From assembly GCA_030654155.1 (NCBI GenBank), contig JAURYA010000060.1, positions 1-38,833 of the forward strand: 38,833 nt of DNA, written 5' to 3'. Source of the stretch: Sulfurimonas sp. (GTDB lineage: Bacteria > Campylobacterota > Campylobacteria > Campylobacterales > Sulfurimonadaceae). Every line of letters starts with the position of its first letter. Position 1 is the first letter of the stretch. A program made the translations under genes and the position numbers. Shown piece by piece: positions 26,235-35,779 of this stretch. A model generated the notes under the pieces. It searched no databases, was not told the origin of the DNA, and saw only the letters and a program-made list of their open reading frames with translations.

Positions 26235-29206
26235 TGTCACAGCAGAGACTGTTCCAGTACTACAAAACCGCTAAAAATCAAGATTTGGAACTCTTGATTT
26301 GCGATGACTCAAAAGAGGCTCATGAGCTTGAGAGCGTAGCCAGATTTTTCAAGCAGGATGTTATTGTTTTTCCTGATTTTAGAGCTACTTACGGGGATGA
26401 TTTAAGGGTTTACAAAGAGGAGCTTCATGAGCTCTTCTGTGCTTTGAGAAAATATTATACATGTAAGAAAAAGCCGCTTGTTATTTCGCCGCTAAAAACA
26501 CTCCTTTTCAATCTGCCGCGCAAAGAGCTTTTGGACTCTGTAGTTATAGAGTTTGGAACAAAAATAGAGTTTAAAAAATTTCAAGAGCAGATGCTGTTTT
26601 GGGGATACAGCTTTGTTGATATGGTACAGGTGGAGGGTGAAATATCTTTTCGCGGAGATATCATAGATATTTATCCGCCATCAAGTGCTCTGCCGCTTCG
26701 CATCTCGCTCTTTGACGATGAGATTGAGCAGATAAAATATTTTGAACTTGAATCCCAAAGAACACAAAAAGATGAGCTTGAGAGTTTTGAGCTGACTCCC
26801 GCATTTTTCTCTCTGGATGAAGAGGGGTTTGAGAGCCTAAACGAGAGGGTAAAAAAGAGTGAATTTGACTCTCTTGTAAAAGATATAGCCTCTTTGGGTC
26901 TATGGCACTTGGGCGAGAACGCTATAAGCTTTTTAGAGGGCAAAAATGCAAAACTAGTCAGAAATCTAGATGCTACTTTGGTGGATGCTTATGCGCTTAA
27001 TAAACCAACACTCTCAAGAGAGTGCTTTAACCTTGAGGTCTTAAGCGAGTCAGATGATTTTAAAGAGATTTTTGTCACCGACCTTCATGCTCTTTTAAAA
27101 GTACATAAAGATAAAAAGATAACTATTATCGCTTCAAATGAGGCTGTCGTAAAGCAGGCAGGGTTGTTTGAACTTAAAAATATTAGCGTGGTTTATGCTC
27201 CCTACATTTTAAACATAATCTCCAAAGATGAGCTTGTTATTTCTTTGAACAAACAAAACAAAGTAAGACGCAGAAGAAAAAGCTCAATCCTGCTTGATGA
27301 TTTAAAATCGGGCGATTATGTCGTTCATGAGGATTACGGGGTCGGTATATTTGAGGCTATTGAGCAGACCAAAATTCTCGGCGGTATTAAAGATTTTATA
27401 GTTATCAAGTATGTCGGTGACGATAAGATTTTGCTCCCCGTTGAAAATCTTGACTGCATCGACCGATACATCGCTTCAGGCGGCTCCGTTCCGGTCTTGG
27501 ACAAGCTTGGCAAAGGAAGTTTCGGCAAACTAAAAGAGAGCGTTAAAAAACGCCTTATGGAGATAGCGGGGCAGATTGTAAATACCGCTGCCGCAAGAGA
27601 GCTAATCCAAGCGCCTAAAATTAGAGTGGATGAGAGCGAGCTGATAGAGTTTCAAAAGCTCTCCGGTTTTGACTACACAGACGACCAGACTCAGTCGATT
27701 TATGAGATAATTACGCAGATGAGTTCGGGTCACATCATGGACAGACTTCTTAGCGGGGATGTCGGCTTTGGTAAAACAGAGGTCGCAATGAACACTATTT
27801 TTGCCGCATACAAGTCAGGCTTTCAAGCGGCTCTAATTGTCCCTACAACGCTTCTCTCGGCTCAGCACTACCGCTCACTGCGAGAGAGGTTTAATAATCT
27901 GGGAATCAAGACGGCAAAGCTGGATAGATTTGTCAGCGCAAAAGATAAAAGCAATATAATAAAAGGATTGGCTTCAGGCGAAATAGATGCCGTAGTTGGA
28001 ACACACTCTCTTTTTGATTTGAATTTTAAAAACTTGGGCGTCGTTATAATCGATGAAGAGCATAAGTTTGGCGTAAAACAAAAAGAGAAGATAAAAGAGC
28101 TCTACCACAATGTGCATCTCCTCTCGATGAGCGCAACCCCGATACCGCGCTCACTTAATCAGGCTCTCAGCTCTATAAAGACGATGTCGCAGCTCTTAAC
28201 TCCGCCAAGCCAAAGACAGCCGGTTAGAACCTTCGTAAAAGCGTATGAAGAGAAGCTTATAAAAGAGGTAATACTCCGAGAGATTCGCCGCGGCGGGCAG
28301 ATATTTTATGTCCATAACTCAATTGACCATATGCCTATAAAATTAGGCGAGTTAAAAGCACTATTACCGTCGCTTAGAGTCGTGATGCTCCACTCAAGAA
28401 TCTCTGCAACTGATACCGAAAAAGAGCTTTTGAAGTTTGAAGCTGGCGAATATGACCTTATGCTTGCAACCTCCATCATCGAATCGGGCATCCATATGCC
28501 TCGCGTAAACACCATAATTGTTGATGGCGCGGATAGATTTGGTATGGCGGATTTGCATCAGCTTCGCGGTCGAGTAGGGCGCAGCAGCGTTGAGGGTTTT
28601 GCATATTTTATAGTAAATGACAAAGAGACATTGACTGATGATGCTAAAAAAAGACTTCTGGCACTCGAATCAAACTCATTTTTGGGAAGCGGCTCGGTGC
28701 TGGCTTACCACGATTTAGAGATACGAGGGGGCGGAAACCTTGTCGGAGACGCTCAGAGCGGACATATAAAAAATATCGGCTATTCGCTCTATCTTAGAAT
28801 GTTAGAAGATGCCATAAAACTCCTTAGCAACCAAGTGCAGGTTGAAAAGATGAAAGTAGATATAAAACTCACAATCTCCGCTTATATATCCGATGAGATA
28901 GTAAAAGAGGACAGACTTCGCATAGACATCTACAGAAGGCTCTCGGCGTGTGTAGAGCCAATCGAAATATACGAGATACAAGAAGAGGTTATTGACAGAT
29001 TTGGAGAGCTTGACACACCTACAAAACAGTTTTTTGAACTTATGGTTATCAAACTCCTTAGTTTACAAATGAAGATAAAAAGCGTCTCAAATTATGGTCA
29101 AAATATAACATTTACATATATGGATGAGAGAAAAGAGAGTATAAAATCAGATTCAAAAGATGATGACGACATCGTAAAAGCTGTGCTTCTGTATTTGAGG
29201 GCGTGA
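26234..29206 (+). CDS. mfd: Transcription-repair coupling factor
   Basis: Superfamily 2 translocase that removes stalled RNA polymerase and recruits UvrA. Domains in order: UvrB-like N-terminal part (FRGDIIDIYPPSS), RNA-polymerase-interaction domain (SGDYVVHEDYGVGIFEAIE, about 355-420), then motor domains with Walker A GDVGFGKTEVA near residue 508, DEEH in VIIDEEHKFG, SMSATPIPR, and LRGRVGRS. The C-terminal TRCF region ends in RFGELDTPT. At 990 aa it is shorter than E. coli Mfd (1148) but normal for Campylobacterota. Last gene of the leuS series. Confidence 0.97.
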   Translation: MSQQRLFQYYKTAKNQDLELLICDDSKEAHELESVARFFKQDVIVFPDFRATYGDDLRVYKEELHELFCALRKYYTCKKKPLVISPLKTLLFNLPRKELLDSVVIEFGTKIEFKKFQEQMLFWGYSFVDMVQVEGEISFRGDIIDIYPPSSALPLRISLFDDEIEQIKYFELESQRTQKDELESFELTPAFFSLDEEGFESLNERVKKSEFDSLVKDIASLGLWHLGENAISFLEGKNAKLVRNLDATLVDAYALNKPTLSRECFNLEVLSESDDFKEIFVTDLHALLKVHKDKKITIIASNEAVVKQAGLFELKNISVVYAPYILNIISKDELVISLNKQNKVRRRRKSSILLDDLKSGDYVVHEDYGVGIFEAIEQTKILGGIKDFIVIKYVGDDKILLPVENLDCIDRYIASGGSVPVLDKLGKGSFGKLKESVKKRLMEIAGQIVNTAAARELIQAPKIRVDESELIEFQKLSGFDYTDDQTQSIYEIITQMSSGHIMDRLLSGDVGFGKTEVAMNTIFAAYKSGFQAALIVPTTLLSAQHYRSLRERFNNLGIKTAKLDRFVSAKDKSNIIKGLASGEIDAVVGTHSLFDLNFKNLGVVIIDEEHKFGVKQKEKIKELYHNVHLLSMSATPIPRSLNQALSSIKTMSQLLTPPSQRQPVRTFVKAYEEKLIKEVILREIRRGGQIFYVHNSIDHMPIKLGELKALLPSLRVVMLHSRISATDTEKELLKFEAGEYDLMLATSIIESGIHMPRVNTIIVDGADRFGMADLHQLRGRVGRSSVEGFAYFIVNDKETLTDDAKKRLLALESNSFLGSGSVLAYHDLEIRGGGNLVGDAQSGHIKNIGYSLYLRMLEDAIKLLSNQVQVEKMKVDIKLTISAYISDEIVKEDRLRIDIYRRLSACVEPIEIYEIQEEVIDRFGELDTPTKQFFELMVIKLLSLQMKIKSVSNYGQNITFTYMDERKESIKSDSKDDDDIVKAVLLYLRA

Positions 29207-29244
29207 GGGCTAACAATAAGAGTTTGAGATTCAGATATTAATAA

Positions 29245-29284
29245 ATTATATTGTATTGCATTACATATAATATTGCGATATAAT
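29245..29284 (+). promoter_or_regulatory. Putative promoter with overlapping inverted repeat, ATPase gene
   Basis: TTGCAT (29256-29261) and TATAAT (29279-29284) are 17 bases apart, ahead of the ATPase gene. Inverted arms ATTATAT (29245-29251) and ATATAAT (29265-29271) straddle the -35, which could be an operator. The AT-richness makes chance symmetry possible. Confidence 0.45.
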
Positions 29285-29311
29285 TGTAAAACTCCACGAT
29301 AGGAACCGAGT

Positions 29312-30553
29312 ATGTTAGAAGAACTTTTTATTAAAAGCCGAGATTTTGTTAATTTAAACAATCAAGAATATAAAAGATATTTTATCAATACAAAAAACTT
29401 AGAACACAGATTATCAATAATTATCGGTCCAAGAGGAGTTGGAAAAACAACTACGGTCGCTCAATACATAACACTCAATTACAAAGAGGGTGAAGCTCTA
29501 TATGTAAATCTTGATGATATCCAAAACTCCTCAAAATTTACCATGATAGAAATTGCAGAGGAGTTTGTACTCAATGGCGGCAAGCTACTTTGTTTTGATG
29601 AGATACATAAGCACAGCAGTTGGTCTGGGGAACTTAAAAATATTTATGATAGATTTGATAAATTAAAAATCATAGCAACAGGAAGTTCAGCACTTCAAAT
29701 CAATAAGGGAAGCCATGATTTAAGCCGAAGAGCCATTGTCTACAATATGGTTGGTATGAGCTTTAGAGAGTTTTTAGAACTTCATTACGGTTATAAACTG
29801 GGTAGTTACTATTTGGAAGATATATTAGCTAATCACATTGAAATTGCAACAAATATCAAAAAAACTATTGAACAAAACGACCAAAAGATAATTCCGCTTT
29901 TTAAAAACTATCTTAGATTTGGATATTATCCTTATTATTTATCAATGCCAAATGAGTTGCTATTTTTTCAAACGCTTCAACAAAATATCAATGTATCAAT
30001 AGAGAGTGATTTACTCAATGTTTATCCCAAACTCAATGGAAACAGCATTAAAAAAATAAAAATGCTTTTATCGGTAATTATTAAAAATGTACCGTTTGAA
30101 CCTAATATGAGTGAGATTAAAAAAGCGACAGATATTACCGATGACAGAACGCTAAAAGAGTACCTTGCCAAACTCGATGATGCGGGGCTTATCAAGCTTC
30201 TTATGCAAAATTCATTATCTATGAAATCATTTGATAAACCGGAAAAAATTTATTTAGCTAACACCAACCTAATGTACACAAAAGAACCAAATATTGGAAA
30301 TCTAAGAGAAACATTTTTTGTAAATCAACTTGATAATTACTACAAAAACAGACAAAGTCTAAGTGATGATGGCATCTTTGCAAGTAAGGCAGGTGATTTT
30401 TATTGTGAAGAAAAATATACATTTGAAGTCGGTGGAAAAAATAAAAGTTTTGAGCAAATAAAAGATATGCCAAACTCCTATGTAGCAAGTGATGACATGG
30501 AAGTTGGGATTGGAAATAAAATTCCCCTTTGGCTTTTTGGGTTTTTGTATTAA
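29312..30553 (+). CDS. AAA ATPase with C-terminal DUF4143 (AAA_14 type)
   Basis: The N-terminal ATPase has Walker A IIGPRGVGKTTT (G39-T46) and Walker B LLCFDEIHKHSSW, then a sensor-like IIATGSSALQI. This is the AAA_14 family, usually paired as here with DUF4143, a nuclease-like C-terminal fold (YTFEVGGKNKSFEQI). The true function is unknown. Such genes are patchily distributed and often carried in accessory DNA. It stands alone, with more AT-rich code than neighbouring mfd and its own promoter. Length 413 aa is complete. Confidence 0.85.
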   Translation: MLEELFIKSRDFVNLNNQEYKRYFINTKNLEHRLSIIIGPRGVGKTTTVAQYITLNYKEGEALYVNLDDIQNSSKFTMIEIAEEFVLNGGKLLCFDEIHKHSSWSGELKNIYDRFDKLKIIATGSSALQINKGSHDLSRRAIVYNMVGMSFREFLELHYGYKLGSYYLEDILANHIEIATNIKKTIEQNDQKIIPLFKNYLRFGYYPYYLSMPNELLFFQTLQQNINVSIESDLLNVYPKLNGNSIKKIKMLLSVIIKNVPFEPNMSEIKKATDITDDRTLKEYLAKLDDAGLIKLLMQNSLSMKSFDKPEKIYLANTNLMYTKEPNIGNLRETFFVNQLDNYYKNRQSLSDDGIFASKAGDFYCEEKYTFEVGGKNKSFEQIKDMPNSYVASDDMEVGIGNKIPLWLFGFLY

Positions 30554-30628
30554 ATTTTTGTGATAAATATTATCTTGTAGATTAGTTTATGAGATATTGG
30601 ATAAAAGATAAATAAAGGAAATATAACA

Positions 30629-31441
30629 TTGAGAATAGCATTTATAGGCGATATTGTAGGAAGTCCAGGCAGAGATATGTTAAAAGCGCATCTCAAAAAA
30701 ATTAGACAAGAACATAATATAGACTTTGTAGTTGCAAACTATGAAAATGCTTCTCACGGTTTTGGGCTGACTGCAAAAAATGCAAGCGAGATTGTAAGTT
30801 TTGGCGTTGACTGCATGAGCGGCGGAAACCACACATGGGATAAAAAAGATGTTGAAGCGCTTTTTGATACCCACGAGATTTTAAGACCTCACAACTATCC
30901 AGATGAGGTAAAAGGAACAGGCTGTAAAGTTTACGATGTGTGCGGAGAAAAGTTGGCAGTTTTAAACCTTATGGGTCATTACTCAATGCCATACACAAAT
31001 AACGCTTTTAGAGCGGCAAAGAGTACAGTTGAGGCGCTACATGCAGATGGCGTAAAAAATATATTTATAGATTTTCATGCAGAGGCTACAAGCGAAAAAC
31101 GAGCTATGATGATGCTGCTTCAAGGGAGTGTGAGTGCCATCATCGGAACACACACTCATGTTTCAACAGATGATTTTCAAATCTATAGAGGTACGGCATA
31201 TCTAACAGACATTGGCTTGAGTGGCTGTCGCGATAACGTAATAGGCATGGATGAGAAGGTGCCTCTAAAGCAGTTTTTTACCGGAATTAAAGGTCATTTT
31301 GATATTCCAAAAAAGTGTAAAAAAATAATGCAGATAGCTATTATGGATTTCAGTGGCGGCAAATGCAGCGGCGCATTTAAGTTAAAGATATTTGAAGAGG
31401 GCACGGTTATAAGAACGGATGCTTGGATAGAGAGCGAGTAG
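30629..31441 (+). CDS. YmdB-family metallophosphoesterase
   Basis: A 270-aa two-metal phosphoesterase of the TIGR00282/YmdB family. Metal-binding motifs are seen at FIGDIVGSPGRD, NYENASHGFG, SGGNHTWDKKD, FIDFHAEATSE and GTHTHVSTDD. In Bacillus, YmdB hydrolyses cyclic 2',3'- or 3',5'-nucleotides and affects multicellular behaviour; the role here is unknown. The start is TTG with an AAGGAAA site 9 bases upstream. Its stop abuts the stop of the convergent gene with no base between. Confidence 0.9.
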   Translation: MRIAFIGDIVGSPGRDMLKAHLKKIRQEHNIDFVVANYENASHGFGLTAKNASEIVSFGVDCMSGGNHTWDKKDVEALFDTHEILRPHNYPDEVKGTGCKVYDVCGEKLAVLNLMGHYSMPYTNNAFRAAKSTVEALHADGVKNIFIDFHAEATSEKRAMMMLLQGSVSAIIGTHTHVSTDDFQIYRGTAYLTDIGLSGCRDNVIGMDEKVPLKQFFTGIKGHFDIPKKCKKIMQIAIMDFSGGKCSGAFKLKIFEEGTVIRTDAWIESE

Positions 31442-31900
31442 TTAAGCGGCAGTTATTTGGAAATATTTGTCATTCGCAGAGTAGGTATTTACCATTACAT
31501 GTCGTAAATTTTTCTCTTTTGCCTCTTTAATATTATTAGGCAGCTTTTCGTCTATTTTAGGTGTCTGGCTCAAAGTCAGAGTAGGTTTTCTCATCAGTGA
31601 GAACATCGTGCTATTGCCATCATAGGCAACTTTCGCATTGATTGTGGTAGTTAATTGTTTTAGTCTTAGTTCATCCTGAGTTTGTAACTGTTCTTGTAGT
31701 TTTTGCTGGTTATTAAAAGATTTATAGTTAGAGATATAATCGATAGGTAAATTTTTATTGTTGTGTGATTTTATTATGGTAGATTTTGACAGCTCTTCAC
31801 CAAAAGAGTCTAAACTTTCCTTAGAGGCATCAGTTTTATAGCTGTTGGTCTTATTTGAACCGTTGGCGCTAATATATGTACTATATGATGATACAAACAC
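31442..31900 (-). CDS. Unrecognised small protein
   Basis: I do not recognise this protein. The ORF track starts at 31948, but a GTG at 31900 (VFVSSYSTYISANG) follows an AGGGAG site and gives a more plausible 153-aa product. It has no signal peptide or membrane helix. The first half is rich in Ser, Asn, Lys and Gln and looks disordered with a helical KLQEQLQTQDELRLKQL stretch. The C-terminal part (FSLMRKPTLTLSQTPK, then KNLRHVMVNTYSANDKYF) looks better conserved in style. It diverges from the response regulator gene, so they share a control region. Confidence 0.55.
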   Translation of the reverse strand: MFVSSYSTYISANGSNKTNSYKTDASKESLDSFGEELSKSTIIKSHNNKNLPIDYISNYKSFNNQQKLQEQLQTQDELRLKQLTTTINAKVAYDGNSTMFSLMRKPTLTLSQTPKIDEKLPNNIKEAKEKNLRHVMVNTYSANDKYFQITAA

Positions 31901-31985
31901 TGTGATTTTCTCCCTATTAGCGCACATTATAAGGCAAATAAACTTCAAAAAATATAAAAGAAGAAGCGTACTTTTTTAATACATT

Positions 31986-31994
31986 TGATACAAT
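31986..31994 (+). promoter_or_regulatory. Putative promoter of the two-component pair
   Basis: TGA-TACAAT, an extended -10, lies about 30 bases before the response regulator start. No -35 is evident. Confidence 0.5.
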
Positions 31995-32023
31995 AGTAAA
32001 AAGATATATTTGGGGATGTTTTT

Positions 32024-32698
32024 ATGAGTGCTAAAATTGTTGTCGTAGAAGATGAAGAGGATATATTAGAGCTTATTGAATACAATTTGACGAAAGAGGG
32101 CTATGAGGTTATAGGATTTTTAAACACAAAAAGCGTTGAGCAGATGCTCAGCGAAGAGAGTGTTGACCTGCTTATTATGGATAGAAATCTTCCCGGAGTA
32201 GAGGGGAGCGAATTTGTCCAAGTTCTTAGAAAAGATGGATTTGTGACACCTGTTATCTACTTAAGCGCAAAGAGCCTAGAGAGCGAGATAGAAGAGGGTT
32301 TTATGCGTGGGGCAGATGACTATATAACAAAACCTTTTAACATGAAAGAGCTGCTGCTTCGCATTAAAGCAATTTTAAGAAGAACAAGCAAAAAGGTGGA
32401 AGATGGAGTTTTGGCATATAGGGATTTAGTGCTGAATAAAAGCTCTAGAACATTGAGCGTTGAGGGCAAGGACGTTGATGTTACAAAACTTGAGTTTAAT
32501 CTCTTGTGTGAGTTTATTTTAAATAAAAACAGCGTGCTTGACCGCGACTACCTGCTGGAAAATGTATGGGACGGAGCGGAGGAGTACCAGTACAAAACCG
32601 TAAATGTTGCAATAAACCGTCTAAAAGAGAAGATAGACCCCAATAAGAGCAAAAACTACATACAAACTGTTCGAGGAATAGGGTATAAATTGTGTTAA
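32024..32698 (+). CDS. OmpR/PhoB-family response regulator
   Basis: A 224-aa transcription regulator. The receiver domain (residues 1-120) has the acidic pair ED in VVVEDEED, the phospho-acceptor D53 in LLIMDRNLPG, Ser at YLSAKS and Lys at DDYITKPFN. The winged-helix DNA-binding domain (about 130-224) ends in INRLKEKIDPNKSKNYIQTVRGIGYKL. It is coupled to the following kinase gene, whose GTG start lies inside its last codons. It could match the phosphate regulator PhosR of Campylobacter, but I cannot confirm this; no phosphate transport genes are nearby. Confidence 0.93.
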   Translation: MSAKIVVVEDEEDILELIEYNLTKEGYEVIGFLNTKSVEQMLSEESVDLLIMDRNLPGVEGSEFVQVLRKDGFVTPVIYLSAKSLESEIEEGFMRGADDYITKPFNMKELLLRIKAILRRTSKKVEDGVLAYRDLVLNKSSRTLSVEGKDVDVTKLEFNLLCEFILNKNSVLDRDYLLENVWDGAEEYQYKTVNVAINRLKEKIDPNKSKNYIQTVRGIGYKLC

Positions 32699-34086
32699 AA
32701 ATACATCAAATATTTATACTAAAATTTCTGCTGCTGTTTGTAAGCACACTCTTAATTACCTCCGTTATCGGCTATATAGCGCTAAAAGATATAATTATTG
32801 AACATAAGAAAAATCACCTAAAGCATGCCATCGAGCTAATGGAGATAGAGTTAGAAAAAGTAGATAGTTTAGATAGTTTTGCAATGCAAATCAATAATAA
32901 AACATCTCTTAGGGTAACCATAATATCTGAGGATGGAGTTGTGTTGGCCGAATCAAATGCAGATAAAGCAGAGATGGACAATCATGCTTCAAGATTTGAA
33001 ATAATGCAGTCAAATGCCAACGATTACGGAGATATAACAAGATATTCAAAAACCGTTAAAGCTGATTTTTTGTATGTTGCAAAAAAAATTGTTTATAAAA
33101 GTAGACATATATATGTAAGACTTTCGATGAATCTTACGCAGATTATGAGTGATTTTTACTCTCTGTGGATAAGGCTATTTTTTATTTTTGTCGCTATTGT
33201 AATTCTTGCTACATATATATCCAAAAAAATGAGTCAAAGAATAGTTTATGATATCACTCAAATTACAAACTATCTTGATGAGGTTTCAAATAAAAACTAC
33301 AAAGCGGTGATAAAAACAAAATATTTTTATGAGTTTTTGCAAATATCGCTACTTCTTAAAAATCTGGTGAAAAAGTTGAGTAAAAATGAGAAGAAAAAAG
33401 CAAAGCATATGGCGAAGCTTAGACTTATAAATAAGCAAAAAAACGACATTCTCTCAGCTATTTCGCATGAGTTTAAAAATCCCGTAGCAGCAATTATGGG
33501 TTATTCTCAGACTATTCAAGAAGATAGCGATATGCCAAAGAGCATAAGGGATAAATTTTTGGGCAAAATCAGCTCAAACGGTGATAAAATATCTAAAATG
33601 CTAGATAGACTTACTCTCTCTGTCAAGCTTGAAAACGGCGATTTGTCTATCAATAAAAGCGAGTTTGATTTAAAACAGCTCTGCCATGAAGTTGCATCAA
33701 ATCTTGCTCTGAAATATAAAGATAGAGAGATAAGCGTTGTAGCAGATGAGCAGATGGTTTTTACCGATAAGACTATGTTGGAACTGGCGCTCATCAATCT
33801 AGTTGACAATGCTTTAAAATACTCAAGAAGCGATGTTGTCGTAGAGCTAAAAGACAAAAAAATCTCCGTAATAGACAGCGGAATAGGGATAAAAGAGGAA
33901 GATATTAAGAGAATAACGGACAAGTTTTACAGAGTAGATAAAAATAGATGGGACAACTCTATGGGAATCGGTTTGGCTATGGTTACCTATGTTTTAAAAC
34001 TGCTTGACTCATCGCTTGAGATAAATTCAAAGTTCGGTAAAGGCTCGACATTTAGTTTTAGTGTTGAGAAAATGTTAAAGAGCTAG
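32692..34086 (+). CDS. Membrane sensor histidine kinase
   Basis: Partner of the upstream response regulator (seven-base overlap, GTG start). Two membrane helices (about 7-31 and 163-183) enclose a periplasmic sensor region of some 130 residues. A HAMP-like linker follows, then HisKA with the phospho-acceptor H259 in SAISHEFKNPVA and an ATPase domain with NLVDNALKYS (N box), DSGIGIKEED (G1), GIGLAM (G2) and FGKGSTF. Length 464 aa is normal. The ligand is unknown. Its stop codon is within a CTAG shared with the dnaX stop on the other strand. Confidence 0.93.
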   Translation: MLKIHQIFILKFLLLFVSTLLITSVIGYIALKDIIIEHKKNHLKHAIELMEIELEKVDSLDSFAMQINNKTSLRVTIISEDGVVLAESNADKAEMDNHASRFEIMQSNANDYGDITRYSKTVKADFLYVAKKIVYKSRHIYVRLSMNLTQIMSDFYSLWIRLFFIFVAIVILATYISKKMSQRIVYDITQITNYLDEVSNKNYKAVIKTKYFYEFLQISLLLKNLVKKLSKNEKKKAKHMAKLRLINKQKNDILSAISHEFKNPVAAIMGYSQTIQEDSDMPKSIRDKFLGKISSNGDKISKMLDRLTLSVKLENGDLSINKSEFDLKQLCHEVASNLALKYKDREISVVADEQMVFTDKTMLELALINLVDNALKYSRSDVVVELKDKKISVIDSGIGIKEEDIKRITDKFYRVDKNRWDNSMGIGLAMVTYVLKLLDSSLEINSKFGKGSTFSFSVEKMLKS

Positions 34087-35705
34087 ATTTTTGACTGGAT
34101 TGTCATTTTTTTGGCTTCAAAGAGCTCTACCGCTTTTTGAACCATCGGCTCATCTTTAATATGCGCTCCATCTATCTCTCTTGAATAGTCGCTGCTCTGG
34201 CAGTTTACAGCGCAGCTGGCACTTCCTTCGATTTCAGCATCTTCTATCATAGATGCAGGCTCATACTGCTCTATCTCTGGTTCAATCTCTTTTGTGCAGA
34301 CTTCATGTTTGATTTTAGTCTCAAATCCGAACACCTCCCGTACAAGCTGTTTTATAACTCCGTAGCTGTGTGTTAAAACTTTTTTACACTCTTCATTAGC
34401 GCAGCTCTCCCATGTTAAGAGATTCTCTTCATAGGAGATAAATCTAATGCTTTTAGTAAAACACTCACCTAGTTCAAAGTTTCTGTCTTTTATTTTAAAA
34501 ACAAGCTGCTCAAAGGTTTTTTCATAAGGATTTATTTCTACATGCAAATCTTTTTTTGGTTGAGGCTCTTTTTGTTGAGCAGCAGCTTCCTCATTTGGTA
34601 TATTGACTGGAATTGCGCATGAGATGGCAGGTCTGTATATCTCTTTTTGCAGAGACTCTATCATCTGGTCAACCTCTTTTATACGCAGTGCTTCCATCAT
34701 TTTAAAAAAGATAAGCGAGAGCACAAAAGAGCCGTCAGCGTTTATGCCAAAGAGATATTTTGCGTCGCTTAAAATTCTAAAAAATCTATCTAGAACAAGA
34801 GTGGAGTAGAGCGCGTCTGAAGCGAACATTCTCTCTTTTAAAAATGCTATAAGCTCATCTACGACCATAACAGCTTCGTAATCTTGCAAAACTTTTACAT
34901 ACTCTACTATTTTTGCATAATCTTTTGCAAAAACCGCACTAAATAGTTCACTTATAAATTTAGGGTCAACAAGTCCCAGCATGTCTGTAACTGTGCGGAC
35001 ATCTACATAGTTTTTAGAGTAGATAATGGCTTGGTCGAGCAGGGTAAGAGTGTCTCTAAGGCTTCCGCTTCCGCTTCTTGCAAGTATTTCAAGAGCTTCT
35101 GTCTCATATTTAATTCCCTCAAGATTTAAAATATGTGCCAAATGGTCCACGATTTTATTTGCAGCAATCGACTTAAATCTAAAGTGCTGCGTACGGCTAA
35201 GTATGGTTGCAGGAAGCTTTAGGGGGTCTGTCGTTGCCAAAATAAACTTAACATATGAGGGCGGTTCTTCAAGTGTTTTAAGAAGCGCGTTAAAAGCCTC
35301 TTTTGTTAACATGTGAACTTCGTCGATGATGAAGATTTTAAATCTAGCCGTAGTCGGTTTGTATTTTGTCTGCTCAATCAAATCTCTGATATCATCTATT
35401 TTTCTAGATGAAGCCCCGTCCATTTCTACTATGTCTATGTGACGGTTTTCAAGAGAGTTTATGCAGTTTAAACAAACGCCGCAAGGCTGGTGGGTTAAAC
35501 CTGCCTCACAAATAAGAGCTTTTGCAAAGATGCGGGCGGTGGAAGTTTTTCCGCTTCCGCGAAGCCCTGAGAAGAGATATGCGTGAGAGAGTCTGTTTGA
35601 GTCAAGTGCGAGTGAGAGAGTTTGGGAGATTGTCTCTTGACCGATAAGCTCATCAAAGCTTTTTGGTCTATATTTTCGCGCTAATACTTCTGAACTTTCT
35701 CTCAC
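34083..35705 (-). CDS. dnaX: DNA polymerase III subunits gamma/tau
   Basis: Clamp-loader ATPase. The AAA+ region has Walker A SGLRGSGKTSTAR, a zinc module (CEAGLTHQPCGVCLNC), Walker B FIIDEVHML, sensor 1 FILATTDPLKLP and the arginine-finger SRT motif at TILSRTQHF. Domain III ends near residue 365, followed by a short acidic tail rich in Glu. At 540 aa the protein has a tau-like tail; I see no obvious slippery A-run to make a separate gamma form. The start is GTG with GGAG nine bases upstream. Confidence 0.96.
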   Translation of the reverse strand: MRESSEVLARKYRPKSFDELIGQETISQTLSLALDSNRLSHAYLFSGLRGSGKTSTARIFAKALICEAGLTHQPCGVCLNCINSLENRHIDIVEMDGASSRKIDDIRDLIEQTKYKPTTARFKIFIIDEVHMLTKEAFNALLKTLEEPPSYVKFILATTDPLKLPATILSRTQHFRFKSIAANKIVDHLAHILNLEGIKYETEALEILARSGSGSLRDTLTLLDQAIIYSKNYVDVRTVTDMLGLVDPKFISELFSAVFAKDYAKIVEYVKVLQDYEAVMVVDELIAFLKERMFASDALYSTLVLDRFFRILSDAKYLFGINADGSFVLSLIFFKMMEALRIKEVDQMIESLQKEIYRPAISCAIPVNIPNEEAAAQQKEPQPKKDLHVEINPYEKTFEQLVFKIKDRNFELGECFTKSIRFISYEENLLTWESCANEECKKVLTHSYGVIKQLVREVFGFETKIKHEVCTKEIEPEIEQYEPASMIEDAEIEGSASCAVNCQSSDYSREIDGAHIKDEPMVQKAVELFEAKKMTIQSKI

Positions 35706-35732
35706 GCTTGCTCTCCATTTTTAAGTGCCGTG

Positions 35733-35741
35733 ATTTTAGCA
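35733..35741 (-). promoter_or_regulatory. Putative dnaX promoter (extended -10)
   Basis: Minus strand TGC-TAAAAT lies 28 bases before the dnaX GTG start. No good -35 is seen. It would let dnaX be transcribed apart from the signalling genes upstream. Confidence 0.45.
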
Positions 35742-35779
35742 TTTTAAGAGTTAAACTTTGATATGAAGAGTTATTTATT

